Below are positions 1-9,027 of a stretch of 33,523 nucleotides of DNA, in pieces. A program made the position numbers and the translations under genes. The notes beneath the pieces are model-generated. The model had not been told where the DNA came from and searched no databases. It saw only the letters and a program-made list of their open reading frames with translations. Source of the stretch: UBA4207 sp964352405. GTDB lineage: Bacteria > Bdellovibrionota > Bacteriovoracia > Bacteriovoracales > Bacteriovoracaceae. The number at the start of each line of letters is the position of its first letter. Positions within the stretch are counted from its first letter, which is position 1. The stretch lies in the NCBI GenBank assembly GCA_964352405.1, contig CAYGRY010000027.1, positions 1-33,523 of the forward strand, given 5' to 3'.

Positions 1-581
1 TTTCTAGACTTATTAAGCTCATCAAGAAACTGATTACGTACTTCAAGAGGAATAAGCTTTAGTGGTTCATCATGCATTGGTGATGGAAAATGTTTTTGCC
101 CACCTAAAATATCACTTTCAGTTTCGTCATACCAACCGAAAGTATAAAGTGCACCTTCATCAGTTTTTGAGTAGTGTTCTAAACCTTTTTTAAGCAATCG
201 AGAGATCGAGGATTTTGCTGAACCAACTGGTCCGTGAAGTAGAAGTACGCGTTTTTCAGTGCCATAGCCCATAGCTGCTGATTTAAAGAAGTTCACTAGT
301 TTCATAAGGTGAACGTCAATACCAAACACGGCATCTTTACCATTATCAAACGGGTCATCAAAAAAATGGTAGCGAGTGATTTCTTTTTTATATTCAGTGT
401 AATTGGAAGTTCCAAAAGAGCTAATCATGTCAAAAATACGTTGAAACGCATTTCTTGCAATTTTTGGATTACTTGAGACCATGTCAATATAGTCTTGGAA
501 GTTACCTTGCCAATTAAGATGTTTAAAATCCTGAACTCTAAAATTTTCTTTAATGAAACTATTGATATCAATTTGTGCCAT
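1..581 (-). CDS. prkA: PrkA-family serine protein kinase, N-terminal part (cut by window edge)
   Basis: The reading frame starts at the ATG at 581 and runs off the left edge, giving about 193 residues beginning MAQIDINSFIKENF. It contains a P-loop, LLLHGPVGSAKSSI, followed by a stretch typical of PrkA/YeaG proteins (RLLKKGLEHYSKTDEGALY, then TFGWYDE). PrkA proteins join an AAA-like ATPase domain to a kinase-like C-terminal domain; only the ATPase half is visible here. A good ribosome-binding site (GAGGAG, complement of 592-597) precedes the ATG. The gene is divergent from a PP2C phosphatase, separated by 217 bp. In other bacteria PrkA is cytosolic and acts in stress and stationary-phase signalling, often beside yeaH and spoVR; those partners, if present, lie outside the window. 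Family assignment is firm; the role here is inferred. Confidence 0.92.
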   Translation of the reverse strand, partial: MAQIDINSFIKENFRVQDFKHLNWQGNFQDYIDMVSSNPKIARNAFQRIFDMISSFGTSNYTEYKKEITRYHFFDDPFDNGKDAVFGIDVHLMKLVNFFKSAAMGYGTEKRVLLLHGPVGSAKSSISRLLKKGLEHYSKTDEGALYTFGWYDETESDILGGQKHFPSPMHDEPLKLIPLEVRNQFLDELNKSR

Positions 582-625
582 GACGTACTACTCCTCGAGA
601 TTTAGGGCGGGCTCACCTTAAATTG

Positions 626-655
626 ATTATACCCCTAAGCATCGGGTCAATGCCA
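626..655 (-). promoter_or_regulatory. candidate promoter of prkA
   Basis: On the minus strand there is an exact TATAAT at 631-626, about 45 bases upstream of the prkA ATG. The best -35 hexamer at 18 bp spacing is TGGCAT (655-650), only a partial match. A 9-base palindrome, TGCCAGGCA (651-659), overlaps the -35 and could be an operator. This rests on sequence match only. Confidence 0.35.
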
Positions 656-730
656 GGCAATCACACTTGAGCATTTTTGCCGGGTAATATTTTTTTCCCT
701 TAAATCTCAATATGTTTCACCCTCTTTAAG

Positions 731-760
731 TTGACAGAAACCGGTATCGACGTGGACAAT
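731..760 (+). promoter_or_regulatory. candidate promoter of the PP2C phosphatase gene
   Basis: A perfect TTGACA (731-736) is followed after 18 bp by GACAAT (755-760, four of six matches to TATAAT). The predicted transcription start near 767 leaves a leader of about 32 bases before the ATG at 799. The -35 is strong and the -10 weak, so activity is plausible but not certain. Confidence 0.4.
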
Positions 761-798
761 AATTGCTGAGAAGTGAAGATTAGACAGGGACGAACAAT

Positions 799-1542
799 AT
801 GGGCCTTATTGCGGCCGGCAAAACAGATATTGGAATGAAACGTAAAACAAACCAAGATTCTATCTATCTTGGTCTTGAGCGTAACTTATTTGTCGTTGCC
901 GATGGAATGGGGGGTCATAATGGAGGCGACATTGCTTCAAAAATGGCCGTCGATAATATTCCTGCCTATATGTATCAACATTGGGACGAAGAGCCCGTTG
1001 AAACTTTTAAGTCTTCTATAATCTTTGCCAACAATACGATCAAAGTTCATGGCCAAGAGGACGAAAAACTCGTCGGAATGGGTACAACTGTAAATGCCAT
1101 ACTGTTTCGTGGACCCCATGCTTACTTAGCCAATGTGGGTGACTCGCGTAGTTATTTAGTAAATAATAAAAAGCTATTTCAGCTTTCAAAAGATCACTCT
1201 CTGGTTCAAGAAAAGCTTAATCTTGGAATCTACGATCGTGATCAAGCTGCTGCTGACCCGCAAAAAAACGTTTTAGTTCGCACTGTAGGCTTTGATAGTG
1301 ACGTAGAAGTTGATGTCTTCACTTATAAAGTTTGTCGACAAGACATATTCTTGAGTTGTTCAGACGGTCTTCACGGTAAAGTTTCTGATGAGGATATTTT
1401 GCATATCATCAATAGCAATATTCCACACCCTGAAATGGCAACCACAGAAATTGTGGGCCGCGCTGTAGAACAATTAATTGCTCAGGCCAATGCGAATGGT
1501 GGAAATGATAATATTTCCGTTATTATTATCGTCGCCGTTTAA
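799..1542 (+). CDS. PP2C-family protein serine/threonine phosphatase
   Basis: The 247-aa product is a compact bacterial PP2C with no extra domains. Visible motifs in order are RKTNQD near residue 15, the metal-binding VADGMGGH near 33, GMGTTV near 93, ANVGDSR near 111, LSKDHSLV near 130, SCSDGLHGKV near 186, and GGNDNIS near 234. All the metal-ligand aspartates expected of an active enzyme are present. It should dephosphorylate phospho-Ser/Thr in the cytosol, with Mn/Mg as cofactor. An AGGGA ribosome-binding site lies 8 bases before the ATG. The gene is divergent from prkA, so the two could form a kinase/phosphatase pair (inference). No Hanks-type kinase, the usual partner of this family, is seen in the window. 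Confidence 0.93.
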   Translation: MGLIAAGKTDIGMKRKTNQDSIYLGLERNLFVVADGMGGHNGGDIASKMAVDNIPAYMYQHWDEEPVETFKSSIIFANNTIKVHGQEDEKLVGMGTTVNAILFRGPHAYLANVGDSRSYLVNNKKLFQLSKDHSLVQEKLNLGIYDRDQAAADPQKNVLVRTVGFDSDVEVDVFTYKVCRQDIFLSCSDGLHGKVSDEDILHIINSNIPHPEMATTEIVGRAVEQLIAQANANGGNDNISVIIIVAV

Positions 1543-1575
1543 AACATAACCCTTCTTATTATCTTAACGAATTCA

Positions 1576-1604
1576 TTGCGAAGCTATCATCCTAGTCCTA
1601 CAAT
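1576..1604 (+). promoter_or_regulatory. candidate promoter for the M23 peptidase-secA unit
   Basis: TTGCGA (1576-1581), a 17-bp spacer and TACAAT (1599-1604) give a well-spaced sigma-70-type promoter in the 154-bp gap after the phosphatase gene. The predicted start near 1611 leaves an 86-base leader before the peptidase start at 1697. Confidence 0.45.
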
Positions 1605-1696
1605 AGACCATCAGTTTGCTCGGCTGCGTAAGTATGCCCTTTTGTCCCTAAAGCCTAAAATGTTTTGAAGGATGAAAGTCTATAGGAGGCGATCCT

Positions 1697-2770
1697 TTGG
1701 ACCGTTATTTTACAATCATGATCGTGCCTGAACGTGACAAAGGCGTAAGGTCATTTCGTATTCCACGTGTGTTATTTCACGCTCTCATGTTTACTGGTGT
1801 TGTTGCCATCGTTCTTCTTGGTATCTTAAGTTACGATTATTGGAAAATTCTCAAACAAGTTTATGAGAATAAATATCTCACCATTGAAAACCGTCAGCTC
1901 AAAGAACAAATTCAACTTTTCAATATGAAGATCAATGCTTTAACTGAAGACATTGAACGAATTCAAACTTTTGAGAAAAAATTACGTACGATTACAGGTA
2001 TTGAACAAGTCGACATGACTAAACCGTTTCAAGATCTCATCGAAGATAATGAGAAACCAACTGACGCTAATAAAGTTGAAATGGAAAAAGATACGACTTT
2101 TGTGACTCCACTTAGGGAGTTCAAAGATTTTCAAGACTCAGCAAACTATTTAAATCTTAAAAACTTATACGAACAAAAAATTGCTACAAATTTTGGACTT
2201 CAAACAGGTTATACATTCACAAAAGACCTGACAGACCTGACCAAGCAAAGTTTTATCTTGGCTTCTCAGTATGCCACTTTCGATTATAAATTTAATATTC
2301 TTCGTCGTTATGTGAAAAACCTAGAAACGTCTGTTCATGAGCTAGATCAGTTTCTTCTAGATAAAGATAGTTATCTTAAAAGTACTCCGACTCTCCTTCC
2401 TACAAAAGGGTGGGTCACTAGTTATTACGGCCCAAGAATTAGTCCGACTTCAAATCGCTTAAAAATGCATGAAGGGATTGATATTGGAGCAAAACCTGGA
2501 ACACCAATTCTCGCCCCTGCTGATGGAGTGGTCGTTTACTCAGGAACAAAGCCTGGTTTTGGTATGTTTGTCCAACTTGATCATGGCTATGGAGTAGAAA
2601 CTATCTTTGCTCACGCGAAAACGCTGACAGCAAAAAAAGGTCAAATTGTTAAACGCGGCACAGAGATTGCTGCTATCGGTAGTACTGGTTATTCCACAGG
2701 CCCTCACGTTCACTATGAAGTCAGAGTTAATGGTACACCAGTCGATCCGCTTTATTTTATACTTGATTAG
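1697..2770 (+). CDS. membrane-anchored M23 (LytM-type) peptidase
   Basis: The 357-aa product has a single membrane segment near residues 26-47 (VLFHALMFTGVVAIVLLGIL), then a coiled-coil-like stretch near 50-100, a linker, and a C-terminal LytM/M23 domain from about 240 to 355. The zinc-site motifs are intact: HEGIDIG supplies His and Asp, and GPHVHYEV supplies the HxH pair, so it can be an active endopeptidase on peptidoglycan cross-links rather than only an activator. The start is a TTG preceded by a strong AGGAGG (1684-1689) at good spacing. secA follows 18 bp downstream, so they are probably co-transcribed; a peptidase-secA neighbourhood is familiar from other delta-proteobacteria-like genomes (from memory). 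It should act in the periplasm in cell-wall remodelling. Confidence 0.9.
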   Translation: MDRYFTIMIVPERDKGVRSFRIPRVLFHALMFTGVVAIVLLGILSYDYWKILKQVYENKYLTIENRQLKEQIQLFNMKINALTEDIERIQTFEKKLRTITGIEQVDMTKPFQDLIEDNEKPTDANKVEMEKDTTFVTPLREFKDFQDSANYLNLKNLYEQKIATNFGLQTGYTFTKDLTDLTKQSFILASQYATFDYKFNILRRYVKNLETSVHELDQFLLDKDSYLKSTPTLLPTKGWVTSYYGPRISPTSNRLKMHEGIDIGAKPGTPILAPADGVVVYSGTKPGFGMFVQLDHGYGVETIFAHAKTLTAKKGQIVKRGTEIAAIGSTGYSTGPHVHYEVRVNGTPVDPLYFILD

Positions 2771-2788
2771 TCTGAGGAGACTCGTACC

Positions 2789-5359
2789 ATGTTAAATCCT
2801 ATTCGCGCTATTTTTGGCTCTAAACACGATCGTGATATTAAAGCGATGAGGCCTATCGTAAAAACGATTAACGATCTCGAAATCACCATGAGTGCCATGG
2901 ATGATGAAACGCTAAAAGCGCAAACATCAAAATTAAGACAACGTGTTGCTGCTGGTGAATCCCTCGATGATCTTTTGCCTGAAGCCTTCGCAACAGTTAG
3001 AGAAGCTTCAAAACGTGTCTTGAAAATGAGACCATTTGATGTTCAGTTGATGGGTGGCATAGTCCTGTACCAAGGTAAAATTGCAGAGATGAAAACGGGT
3101 GAAGGTAAAACATTGACCGCCACTCTTCCTCTCTACTTAATTGGATTATCCGGTAAAGGTGCCCACGTTGTAACAGTAAACGAATACCTAGCTGCTCGTG
3201 ATGCTAAAGAAATGGGAGAATTATTTGAGTGGCTTGGCTTAAGTGTTGGTTGCATTGTATCCAATATGGAAGACACTGAGAGACAAGCTGCTTATAAAGC
3301 AGATATCACTTACGGAACCAATAACGAATTCGCCTTTGATTATCTTCGCGACAATATGAAATTTGATCTCGATGATTACGTTCAACGTGGCCATAACTTT
3401 TGTATCGTGGATGAAGTTGACTCGATTCTTATTGATGAAGCTAGAACTCCCCTCTTAATTTCTGGGCCAAGTGAAGGTGACTCAAAGCTCTACGGTGTTG
3501 CTAACGCTGTTATTCCAAAACTTAAAAAAGATACCCATTTTACAGTTGAAGAAAAGTCTCACTCCGCCATGCTAACAGACGAGGGTGTTAACGAAGTTCA
3601 AAAGATTCTCAAAATTGAAAACCTTTTTGAACTTGAACATAACGAACTACTTCACCACTTAAATCAAGCTCTTCGTGCTCATAATCTTTTCCATATCGAT
3701 GTAAACTATGTGATCAAAGACGGTGCTGTTATTATCGTTGATGAATTTACAGGGCGACTTAAAGAAGGATCTCGCTGGAGTGATGGACTTCACCAAGCCG
3801 TTGAAGCAAAAGAAGGCGTTAAGATTAAGAGTGAAAACCAAACTCTTGCGTCGATTACTTTCCAGAACTTTTTTAAGTTGTACGACAAGCTTGCAGGGAT
3901 GACTGGTACTGCCGATACTGAAGCTGAAGAATTCGACAAAATTTATAAACTTGATGTTGTTGTTGTTCCAACCAATCTTCCGATTGCCAGAACTGATGAA
4001 GCTGATGTTATTTACTCAACTCGCGCAGGCAAACACAAAGCAGTATCAGATTTAATTGCTGAACTTAATAAGAAAAACCAGCCCGTCCTCGTTGGTACCA
4101 TTTCAATTGAAAGCTCTGAAGTTATTTCAAAAGAGCTTACAAAACAGGGTGTTAAGCACGAAGTCCTAAACGCTAAACAACACGAACGTGAAGCTCATAT
4201 TATTGCGGCCGCTGGTCAACCCGGTGCCGTCACTATCGCCACCAATATGGCCGGTCGTGGTACCGATATTAAGCTAACTCCAGAGACTATTGCAGCTGGC
4301 GGTTTATTTATTATCGGCACAGAAAGACATGAGTCACGCCGTATTGATAATCAGCTTCGTGGACGTTCTGGTCGTCAAGGTGATCCAGGTGGATCTAAAT
4401 TCTTCTTATCGTTAGAAGATGATCTCATGAGAATCTTTGGTAGTGATCGTATCAAGAAAATCATGGGGACTCTTGGAATGAACGACGACGAACCAATTGA
4501 GCACAAGATGATCACCAATGCGATCGCTAAAGCTCAAAAGAAAGTTGAAGCTCATAACTTTGAAATAAGAAAACATCTTCTTGATTTTGATAATGTCATG
4601 AACGAGCAAAGACGTGTTATTTACAGAATTAGAAGAGATATTTTATCTGATGATGCCAATGTCGATTTCATTAATGAGATGATTGAAGATGTAACAGATA
4701 TGTTGGTTGATAATTATCGCCCAGATCGTAAGGTCGCTATTGAAGCTTGGCCTTGGAATGATATGAAAGTTGGTTTTGCCGCCTCTTTTGCGTCTCACGA
4801 AGTCAGTGCAACTCAATGTCTTCAAAGTTTTGATGGTGAAATTGAGCGCTATTTTGCAGAAACAGCGAAAGAGCTTTTAGCGAAAAAATTTAGTCAGTAC
4901 GAAGAAAATCAAGTCAGACTAGCTTGTCGAGAAATTCTTCTTTCTACTTTTGATCAGTTTTGGAAAGATCATCTTCTTTCTATGGATCATATGAAAGAAG
5001 GGATCAACCTTAAGGCATATGCTCAACGTGACCCTCTGACTGAATATAAGCGCGAAGCTTTTGGACTGTTCGAGACAATGCGCCATGAAGTGAAAAAAGC
5101 TATCGTTAGAAATGTCTTCACTGTAAGACTGTATACTGCCGAAGAAATTGAAGAGCTTAAACGCCGCCAACAAGAAATGCTAGAAGCTCAACTTAAGGCA
5201 CATAAAGAAGCTGCTGCCAGAGAAGAAGCGATGCAAGCGACATCAACCGGTGGCGGAGTTTCAGCAAATCTTCAAAGAAATCGTACCAAAGTCGGTCGTA
5301 ATGATGCTTGCCCATGTGGTTCTGGCAAAAAATATAAACATTGTCATGGTATCGCCTAA
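2789..5359 (+). CDS. secA: preprotein translocase ATPase SecA
   Basis: The 856-aa product is full length for SecA. It shows the first ATPase domain with EMKTGEGKTLTATL (Walker A) near residue 105, VDEVDSILIDEARTPLLISG near 210 (DEAD-type motif and preprotein-binding region), the second ATPase domain with ATNMAGRGTDIKL near 488 and RGRSGRQGDPG near 532, the helical scaffold and wing, and a C-terminal zinc-binding tail with CPCGSGKKYKHCHG for SecB and ribosome contact. SecA drives Sec-dependent export through SecYEG. Upstream GAGGAG gives a good ribosome-binding site for the ATG. It is 18 bp behind the M23 peptidase gene and 75 bp before the next gene. Confidence 0.98.
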   Translation: MLNPIRAIFGSKHDRDIKAMRPIVKTINDLEITMSAMDDETLKAQTSKLRQRVAAGESLDDLLPEAFATVREASKRVLKMRPFDVQLMGGIVLYQGKIAEMKTGEGKTLTATLPLYLIGLSGKGAHVVTVNEYLAARDAKEMGELFEWLGLSVGCIVSNMEDTERQAAYKADITYGTNNEFAFDYLRDNMKFDLDDYVQRGHNFCIVDEVDSILIDEARTPLLISGPSEGDSKLYGVANAVIPKLKKDTHFTVEEKSHSAMLTDEGVNEVQKILKIENLFELEHNELLHHLNQALRAHNLFHIDVNYVIKDGAVIIVDEFTGRLKEGSRWSDGLHQAVEAKEGVKIKSENQTLASITFQNFFKLYDKLAGMTGTADTEAEEFDKIYKLDVVVVPTNLPIARTDEADVIYSTRAGKHKAVSDLIAELNKKNQPVLVGTISIESSEVISKELTKQGVKHEVLNAKQHEREAHIIAAAGQPGAVTIATNMAGRGTDIKLTPETIAAGGLFIIGTERHESRRIDNQLRGRSGRQGDPGGSKFFLSLEDDLMRIFGSDRIKKIMGTLGMNDDEPIEHKMITNAIAKAQKKVEAHNFEIRKHLLDFDNVMNEQRRVIYRIRRDILSDDANVDFINEMIEDVTDMLVDNYRPDRKVAIEAWPWNDMKVGFAASFASHEVSATQCLQSFDGEIERYFAETAKELLAKKFSQYEENQVRLACREILLSTFDQFWKDHLLSMDHMKEGINLKAYAQRDPLTEYKREAFGLFETMRHEVKKAIVRNVFTVRLYTAEEIEELKRRQQEMLEAQLKAHKEAAAREEAMQATSTGGGVSANLQRNRTKVGRNDACPCGSGKKYKHCHGIA

Positions 5360-5434
5360 TAAGGCGATATCTCGACTAGCGCCAAACCTTATCATCGGTT
5401 AAAATAAACTTAGAATTCCCAAGGAAGGGCCGTT

Positions 5435-6889
5435 TTGAGTGATGATGATGATGATAAACATGATCTAACAAGGATTGAAGACTTAGCTGAGTTTCTTCAT
5501 GATGAAAGTGATGACTCACTTTTTGAAGACATTGACGCTAGTCCCGAACCAAGTGCCGCCTTACCTACTTTAGATGATCTTGAATCTGACGATGCCCTAC
5601 CTGAAATAAATGAAGAACCTCCAGCACTAGAAGCGGAGCCCGAGCCTGTTTTTGAAACAAGCGAGCCCGAAGAGGAATCAGATTCTTTTTCTGGCGATGA
5701 ATTTGGTAGCTCCCAGGAATTTGGTTCTGAATTTGAGTCTAGCGAGACCGATCAGGAAGAGAATGCTTTTGGTGAAACTAGCGAAGACGATGAGTTTTCC
5801 AACCAATTCGATCAAGAATCTACTGAAGCTGATAGTTTCGAAACTGATGGATTTGAAAGTGAGCCTGAAGCTGGTTTTGAATCTGACGAAGCCGAAGATG
5901 AATTTAAACAGGAAGCATCTGAAGAAGAGCCTGAGGAGTTATCTGCATTTGAAGATACTCAAACGGACGAAGAAGATAGTGCTGAGGCGGATGATAATTT
6001 TGAGCCAGCGCAAGTTTCTAGTTTTGAAGAAGAAAAAGTCGATGAAAAACCTCATGTGCCACAACAAAACTTTGAAGATCTACGCCAATTTGCCGAGCGT
6101 ATTAGCTACGGTGCCGTTGCCCAAGGTGGTAATCCCCCATTTAGCTTAGTCCTTAGAGGAATTCGCTACCAAGAGGATGCTGAAGATATCCAAATCATTC
6201 TAAAAGAACACGGCTTAGTCTCTGACGATAATCAGCAATCAATTGAGCAAGGCTTGGCCAATGGCTCTTTGCTCATTTCTCAAATTAGCGAGTATTCCGC
6301 TATTTATTTAGCGCATAAATTTAGACGTTTTGATCTTGATGTCATTGTTGGTCTATCTGATGAGATTCATCCAAGCCAATCTTATGATGCTGATGCTAGA
6401 GGTTTAGTCTCAAAGCAAAATATTAGACAGAATATTCACGAAAGCATCAACCTCGATCGCTCCCCTGTTAAAATTCAAAATATTATTCTTAGCACAACTC
6501 CTACTCTTGAGGGCTATACCATTCAAGAATATTTAAGTGTTATCAGTCATCATAATATTTTATCTGCTAGTGAGATCGAAGAATTTTCAACGATTAACAC
6601 TTCAACTGGTGATGACATTGTTGATGCTATTCAAAAAGATCTTACTGAAGTTTTAGAAAAGCATGGCACCCATGATTCAGAAGTTCTTATGCCATTTGGA
6701 CAAGGACTTGAAACTCTCTATAAAGAAATGGCCGATGCGCTTCGAACAAAAGCACTCAAAATTGGTGCAAATGCTATTGTTGGGATTAATTATCAATTAA
6801 CACCAGTTTTTTCAAATCAATCAGGCTCCACAGATGTCCAATATAAAGTTACCTGTTTAGGTAGTGCAGTTTGGGTCGTTGGGAACTAA
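5435..6889 (+). CDS. acidic protein with C-terminal YbjQ-like domain
   Basis: The 484-aa product begins at a TTG preceded by AAGGAAGG. Residues 1 to about 205 are extremely rich in Asp and Glu with Ser and Phe (low complexity, probably disordered). A middle region from about 210 to 340 is folded-looking but not recognised. The C-terminus from about 345 resembles the YbjQ/UPF0145 heavy-metal-binding-domain family: STTPTLEGYTIQEYLSVIS, later GQGLETLYKEMADALRTKA and GANAIVGINYQL. YbjQ proteins are usually about 100 residues and stand alone, forming oligomeric rings, so this long fusion is uncommon. There is no signal peptide or membrane segment. glpD follows after 9 bp. Function unknown. Confidence 0.8.
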   Translation: MSDDDDDKHDLTRIEDLAEFLHDESDDSLFEDIDASPEPSAALPTLDDLESDDALPEINEEPPALEAEPEPVFETSEPEEESDSFSGDEFGSSQEFGSEFESSETDQEENAFGETSEDDEFSNQFDQESTEADSFETDGFESEPEAGFESDEAEDEFKQEASEEEPEELSAFEDTQTDEEDSAEADDNFEPAQVSSFEEEKVDEKPHVPQQNFEDLRQFAERISYGAVAQGGNPPFSLVLRGIRYQEDAEDIQIILKEHGLVSDDNQQSIEQGLANGSLLISQISEYSAIYLAHKFRRFDLDVIVGLSDEIHPSQSYDADARGLVSKQNIRQNIHESINLDRSPVKIQNIILSTTPTLEGYTIQEYLSVISHHNILSASEIEEFSTINTSTGDDIVDAIQKDLTEVLEKHGTHDSEVLMPFGQGLETLYKEMADALRTKALKIGANAIVGINYQLTPVFSNQSGSTDVQYKVTCLGSAVWVVGN

Positions 6890-6898
6890 GATACATCT

Positions 6899-8239
6899 AT
6901 GACTTCTATCTATGAACAAAGATCTGTTGCAAAGAAAACTGATGTTCTTATCATCGGCGGAGGAATTGTTGGCTGTGGCCTTCTAAGAGATCTCGCCCTT
7001 CATGATATCGATGCTGTTCTTATTGATAAAAAAGATTTTACCTCACAGACGTCACAATCAAGTTCAAAGATGCTTCATGGTGGTATTCGTTACCTTGAAA
7101 ATCTTGATTTCAAACTTGTATGGGAAGCCTTACACGAAAAAAACCTTTGGCTTAAACTCACTCCTCACCTAGCTAAAGAAAGAAAATTTTATCTACCAAC
7201 TTTTAGTGACTCAAAACGCCCACTTTGGATGCTAAAGCTTGGAATGCTGCTTTATGATTTTTTATCAAGCTTTCAAAATCGATCACATCAAATTGTTGGT
7301 AGTAGTGAGACGATGAAGGATCTTCCAGGCATAAGAAGCAAAGGCTTAAAAGGTGCAGGGATTTATTATGATGCTGTCGTCGACGATGGAAAGCTAACTC
7401 TAGAGGTTCTCTATGACGCTCTCAAGAATCCCAAATGTAAGGCCTTAAATCATGTAAGCCTTGATGATTTAAAAATTCCAAGTTCCAATAAGCCGTTCAT
7501 TGCTCAGCTCAAAGATGAATTAACTGGTGATCTCCATACTATTGAAGCCAAGCATATTGTCTTTGCCACCGGACCTTTCACCGATCAAGTTTTATCAAAT
7601 ATTGAGGGACTACATTGGAAGCCCTGTATTTTGCCATCTAAAGGGTCTCATCTTTGGATTTCAAAACAGGCCTTACCTGTGAATGAATCGTTGGTCATGG
7701 TTGGAAAAGATGATCGTGTCATTTTCGTTATTCCATGGCCTGATCGAGTCTTAGTTGGAACCACAGAAAAAAACATTTCCGGTGATATGTTTGATCTTAA
7801 GCCATCAAAAGAAGAAATTGATTATCTGATTAATTCTTTAAAAGATTACTTTCCAGACAATATTATTGAAGACAAAGATATCTTAGGCTCTTTTGCAGGA
7901 GTTAGACCTTTGGTCAAAGAGAGCGACACAAACGATCTAGGTAAAACGGCCAGAGAGCATAAAGTTTTTTCTCCACATGAACGTATGCGAGTCATTGTTG
8001 GTGGTAAGTACACAACATTTAGAGTCATGGTTCAAGAAGTTGCCAGAGAGATTTGCCTCAGTCTTAATAAAAATTACTCTAGCAATGCAACAAAGCAACC
8101 GCTGAGACAACTATCGATTATTCCAGCCTTTAGCAAAGTTGAACTTACCGACGCTCTAGAAAAAGAAATTTGGCTCAAAGAGCTGCCTAGAACAAAAGAA
8201 GATTTACTTCATCGTCGTGCTGGCAAAATTGACAGCTAA
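6899..8239 (+). CDS. glpD: FAD-dependent glycerol-3-phosphate dehydrogenase, short C-terminus
   Basis: The 446-aa product has the FAD-binding Rossmann motif ADVLIIGGGIVGCGLLRDLA (V for A at the start here) near residue 16, the substrate/FAD region SSSKMLHGGIRYLE near 55, HIVFATGPF near 220, and the GSFAGVRPLV plus GGKYTTFRVM segments near 327 and 364. It should oxidise sn-glycerol 3-phosphate to dihydroxyacetone phosphate and pass electrons to quinone at the inner membrane. Well-known GlpD proteins are about 500 residues; here the C-terminal helical domain is short, ending soon after TKEDLLHRRAGK, which corresponds to the family's conserved LxRR element. The ATG has only a weak ribosome-binding site and lies 9 bp after the previous stop, suggesting coupling. 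Confidence 0.88.
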   Translation: MTSIYEQRSVAKKTDVLIIGGGIVGCGLLRDLALHDIDAVLIDKKDFTSQTSQSSSKMLHGGIRYLENLDFKLVWEALHEKNLWLKLTPHLAKERKFYLPTFSDSKRPLWMLKLGMLLYDFLSSFQNRSHQIVGSSETMKDLPGIRSKGLKGAGIYYDAVVDDGKLTLEVLYDALKNPKCKALNHVSLDDLKIPSSNKPFIAQLKDELTGDLHTIEAKHIVFATGPFTDQVLSNIEGLHWKPCILPSKGSHLWISKQALPVNESLVMVGKDDRVIFVIPWPDRVLVGTTEKNISGDMFDLKPSKEEIDYLINSLKDYFPDNIIEDKDILGSFAGVRPLVKESDTNDLGKTAREHKVFSPHERMRVIVGGKYTTFRVMVQEVAREICLSLNKNYSSNATKQPLRQLSIIPAFSKVELTDALEKEIWLKELPRTKEDLLHRRAGKIDS

Positions 8240-8286
8240 TAGCCTTATGCGCCAAAATAGCTAAAATTTTTACCTCGAGACCAGCA

Positions 8287-9027
8287 ATGAAAAGTTACTG
8301 TCAGTTTAAAGAAGACGTTTTCGCCTTAAATTTCGTTAATACTTCTTTGAATAAAAAAGTCGGTACTTTTATAGATATTGGTGCCAATGATGGCTTAACT
8401 GGAAGCAATACTAAGTTACTCGAAGATCTTGGTTGGAGTGGAATTCTAGTCGAGCCCAATCCTGAACTTCAAGATGTCTTAAGAAAAAATCGACCAAATG
8501 GGAATATAAAGCAAGTCGCCATCTCAGATGAAAAAGAAGTCGTATTCAATTGTGTTGAAGGCGAAGGCAACTTACATGGACTTTCAAGAATTGATTCATG
8601 TGACGAATTTTTAACTCATGTTAAAAAGCATGGTGGCAATGTCAATCAACATAAAGTGCAATGTAAAACGCTCACTCAACTTATTAAAGACTCTGACTTA
8701 AAAAATGGCATTGATTTTTTATCAGTCGATGTTGAAGGTCATGAGTTAACAGTCTTAAATACTTTAGATTTTAAAACATATAAGCCTAATCTTATTTGTC
8801 TTGAAGATAATTCAAAAGGTGAATGTAGTAAATGTCATGATTTCATGAAGCAAAATGGCTATACCTATATTGCGAGAACTGGCGTCAATGATTGGTATTG
8901 CCTTAACTCTTTTGCCAGTGATTATAAGATCACCCGACTAAAAGCTAATTTCACAAAGCTAAGATGGCGTACAAAAACACAGTTATCAAAAATGCTAGGA
9001 CTTAAAAGCTCTAAGTCTCATATTTAG
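8287..9027 (+). CDS. FkbM-family SAM-dependent methyltransferase
   Basis: The 246-aa product shows FIDIGANDGLTGSNTKLLE near residue 28 (SAM-binding motif), GILVEPNPEL near 56, and DFLSVDVEGHELTVLNTLD near 143, the signature of FkbM-type methyltransferases. This family O-methylates sugars or other small substrates; the substrate cannot be told. There is no signal peptide, so it is cytosolic. Several cysteines (CLEDNSKGECSKCHDFM) near 171-186 are a local feature. The gene lies 47 bp after glpD and its last four bases overlap the convergent minus-strand gene. No glycosyltransferase is adjacent, so it is not visibly part of a polysaccharide locus. Confidence 0.85.
   Translation: MKSYCQFKEDVFALNFVNTSLNKKVGTFIDIGANDGLTGSNTKLLEDLGWSGILVEPNPELQDVLRKNRPNGNIKQVAISDEKEVVFNCVEGEGNLHGLSRIDSCDEFLTHVKKHGGNVNQHKVQCKTLTQLIKDSDLKNGIDFLSVDVEGHELTVLNTLDFKTYKPNLICLEDNSKGECSKCHDFMKQNGYTYIARTGVNDWYCLNSFASDYKITRLKANFTKLRWRTKTQLSKMLGLKSSKSHI

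Noticed and set aside
641..660. TGGCAT...TGC on the minus strand upstream of prkA, resembling a sigma-54 site
   Set aside because: The GG-to-GC distance is two bases too long, which is not tolerated in this promoter class; an exact TATAAT is nearby instead.
5652..6149. 165-codon plus-strand frame inside the acidic gene
   Set aside because: It is an out-of-frame reading of the Asp/Glu-rich repeats, giving a Lys/Leu-rich artefact; it has no ribosome-binding site and the main frame is well supported.
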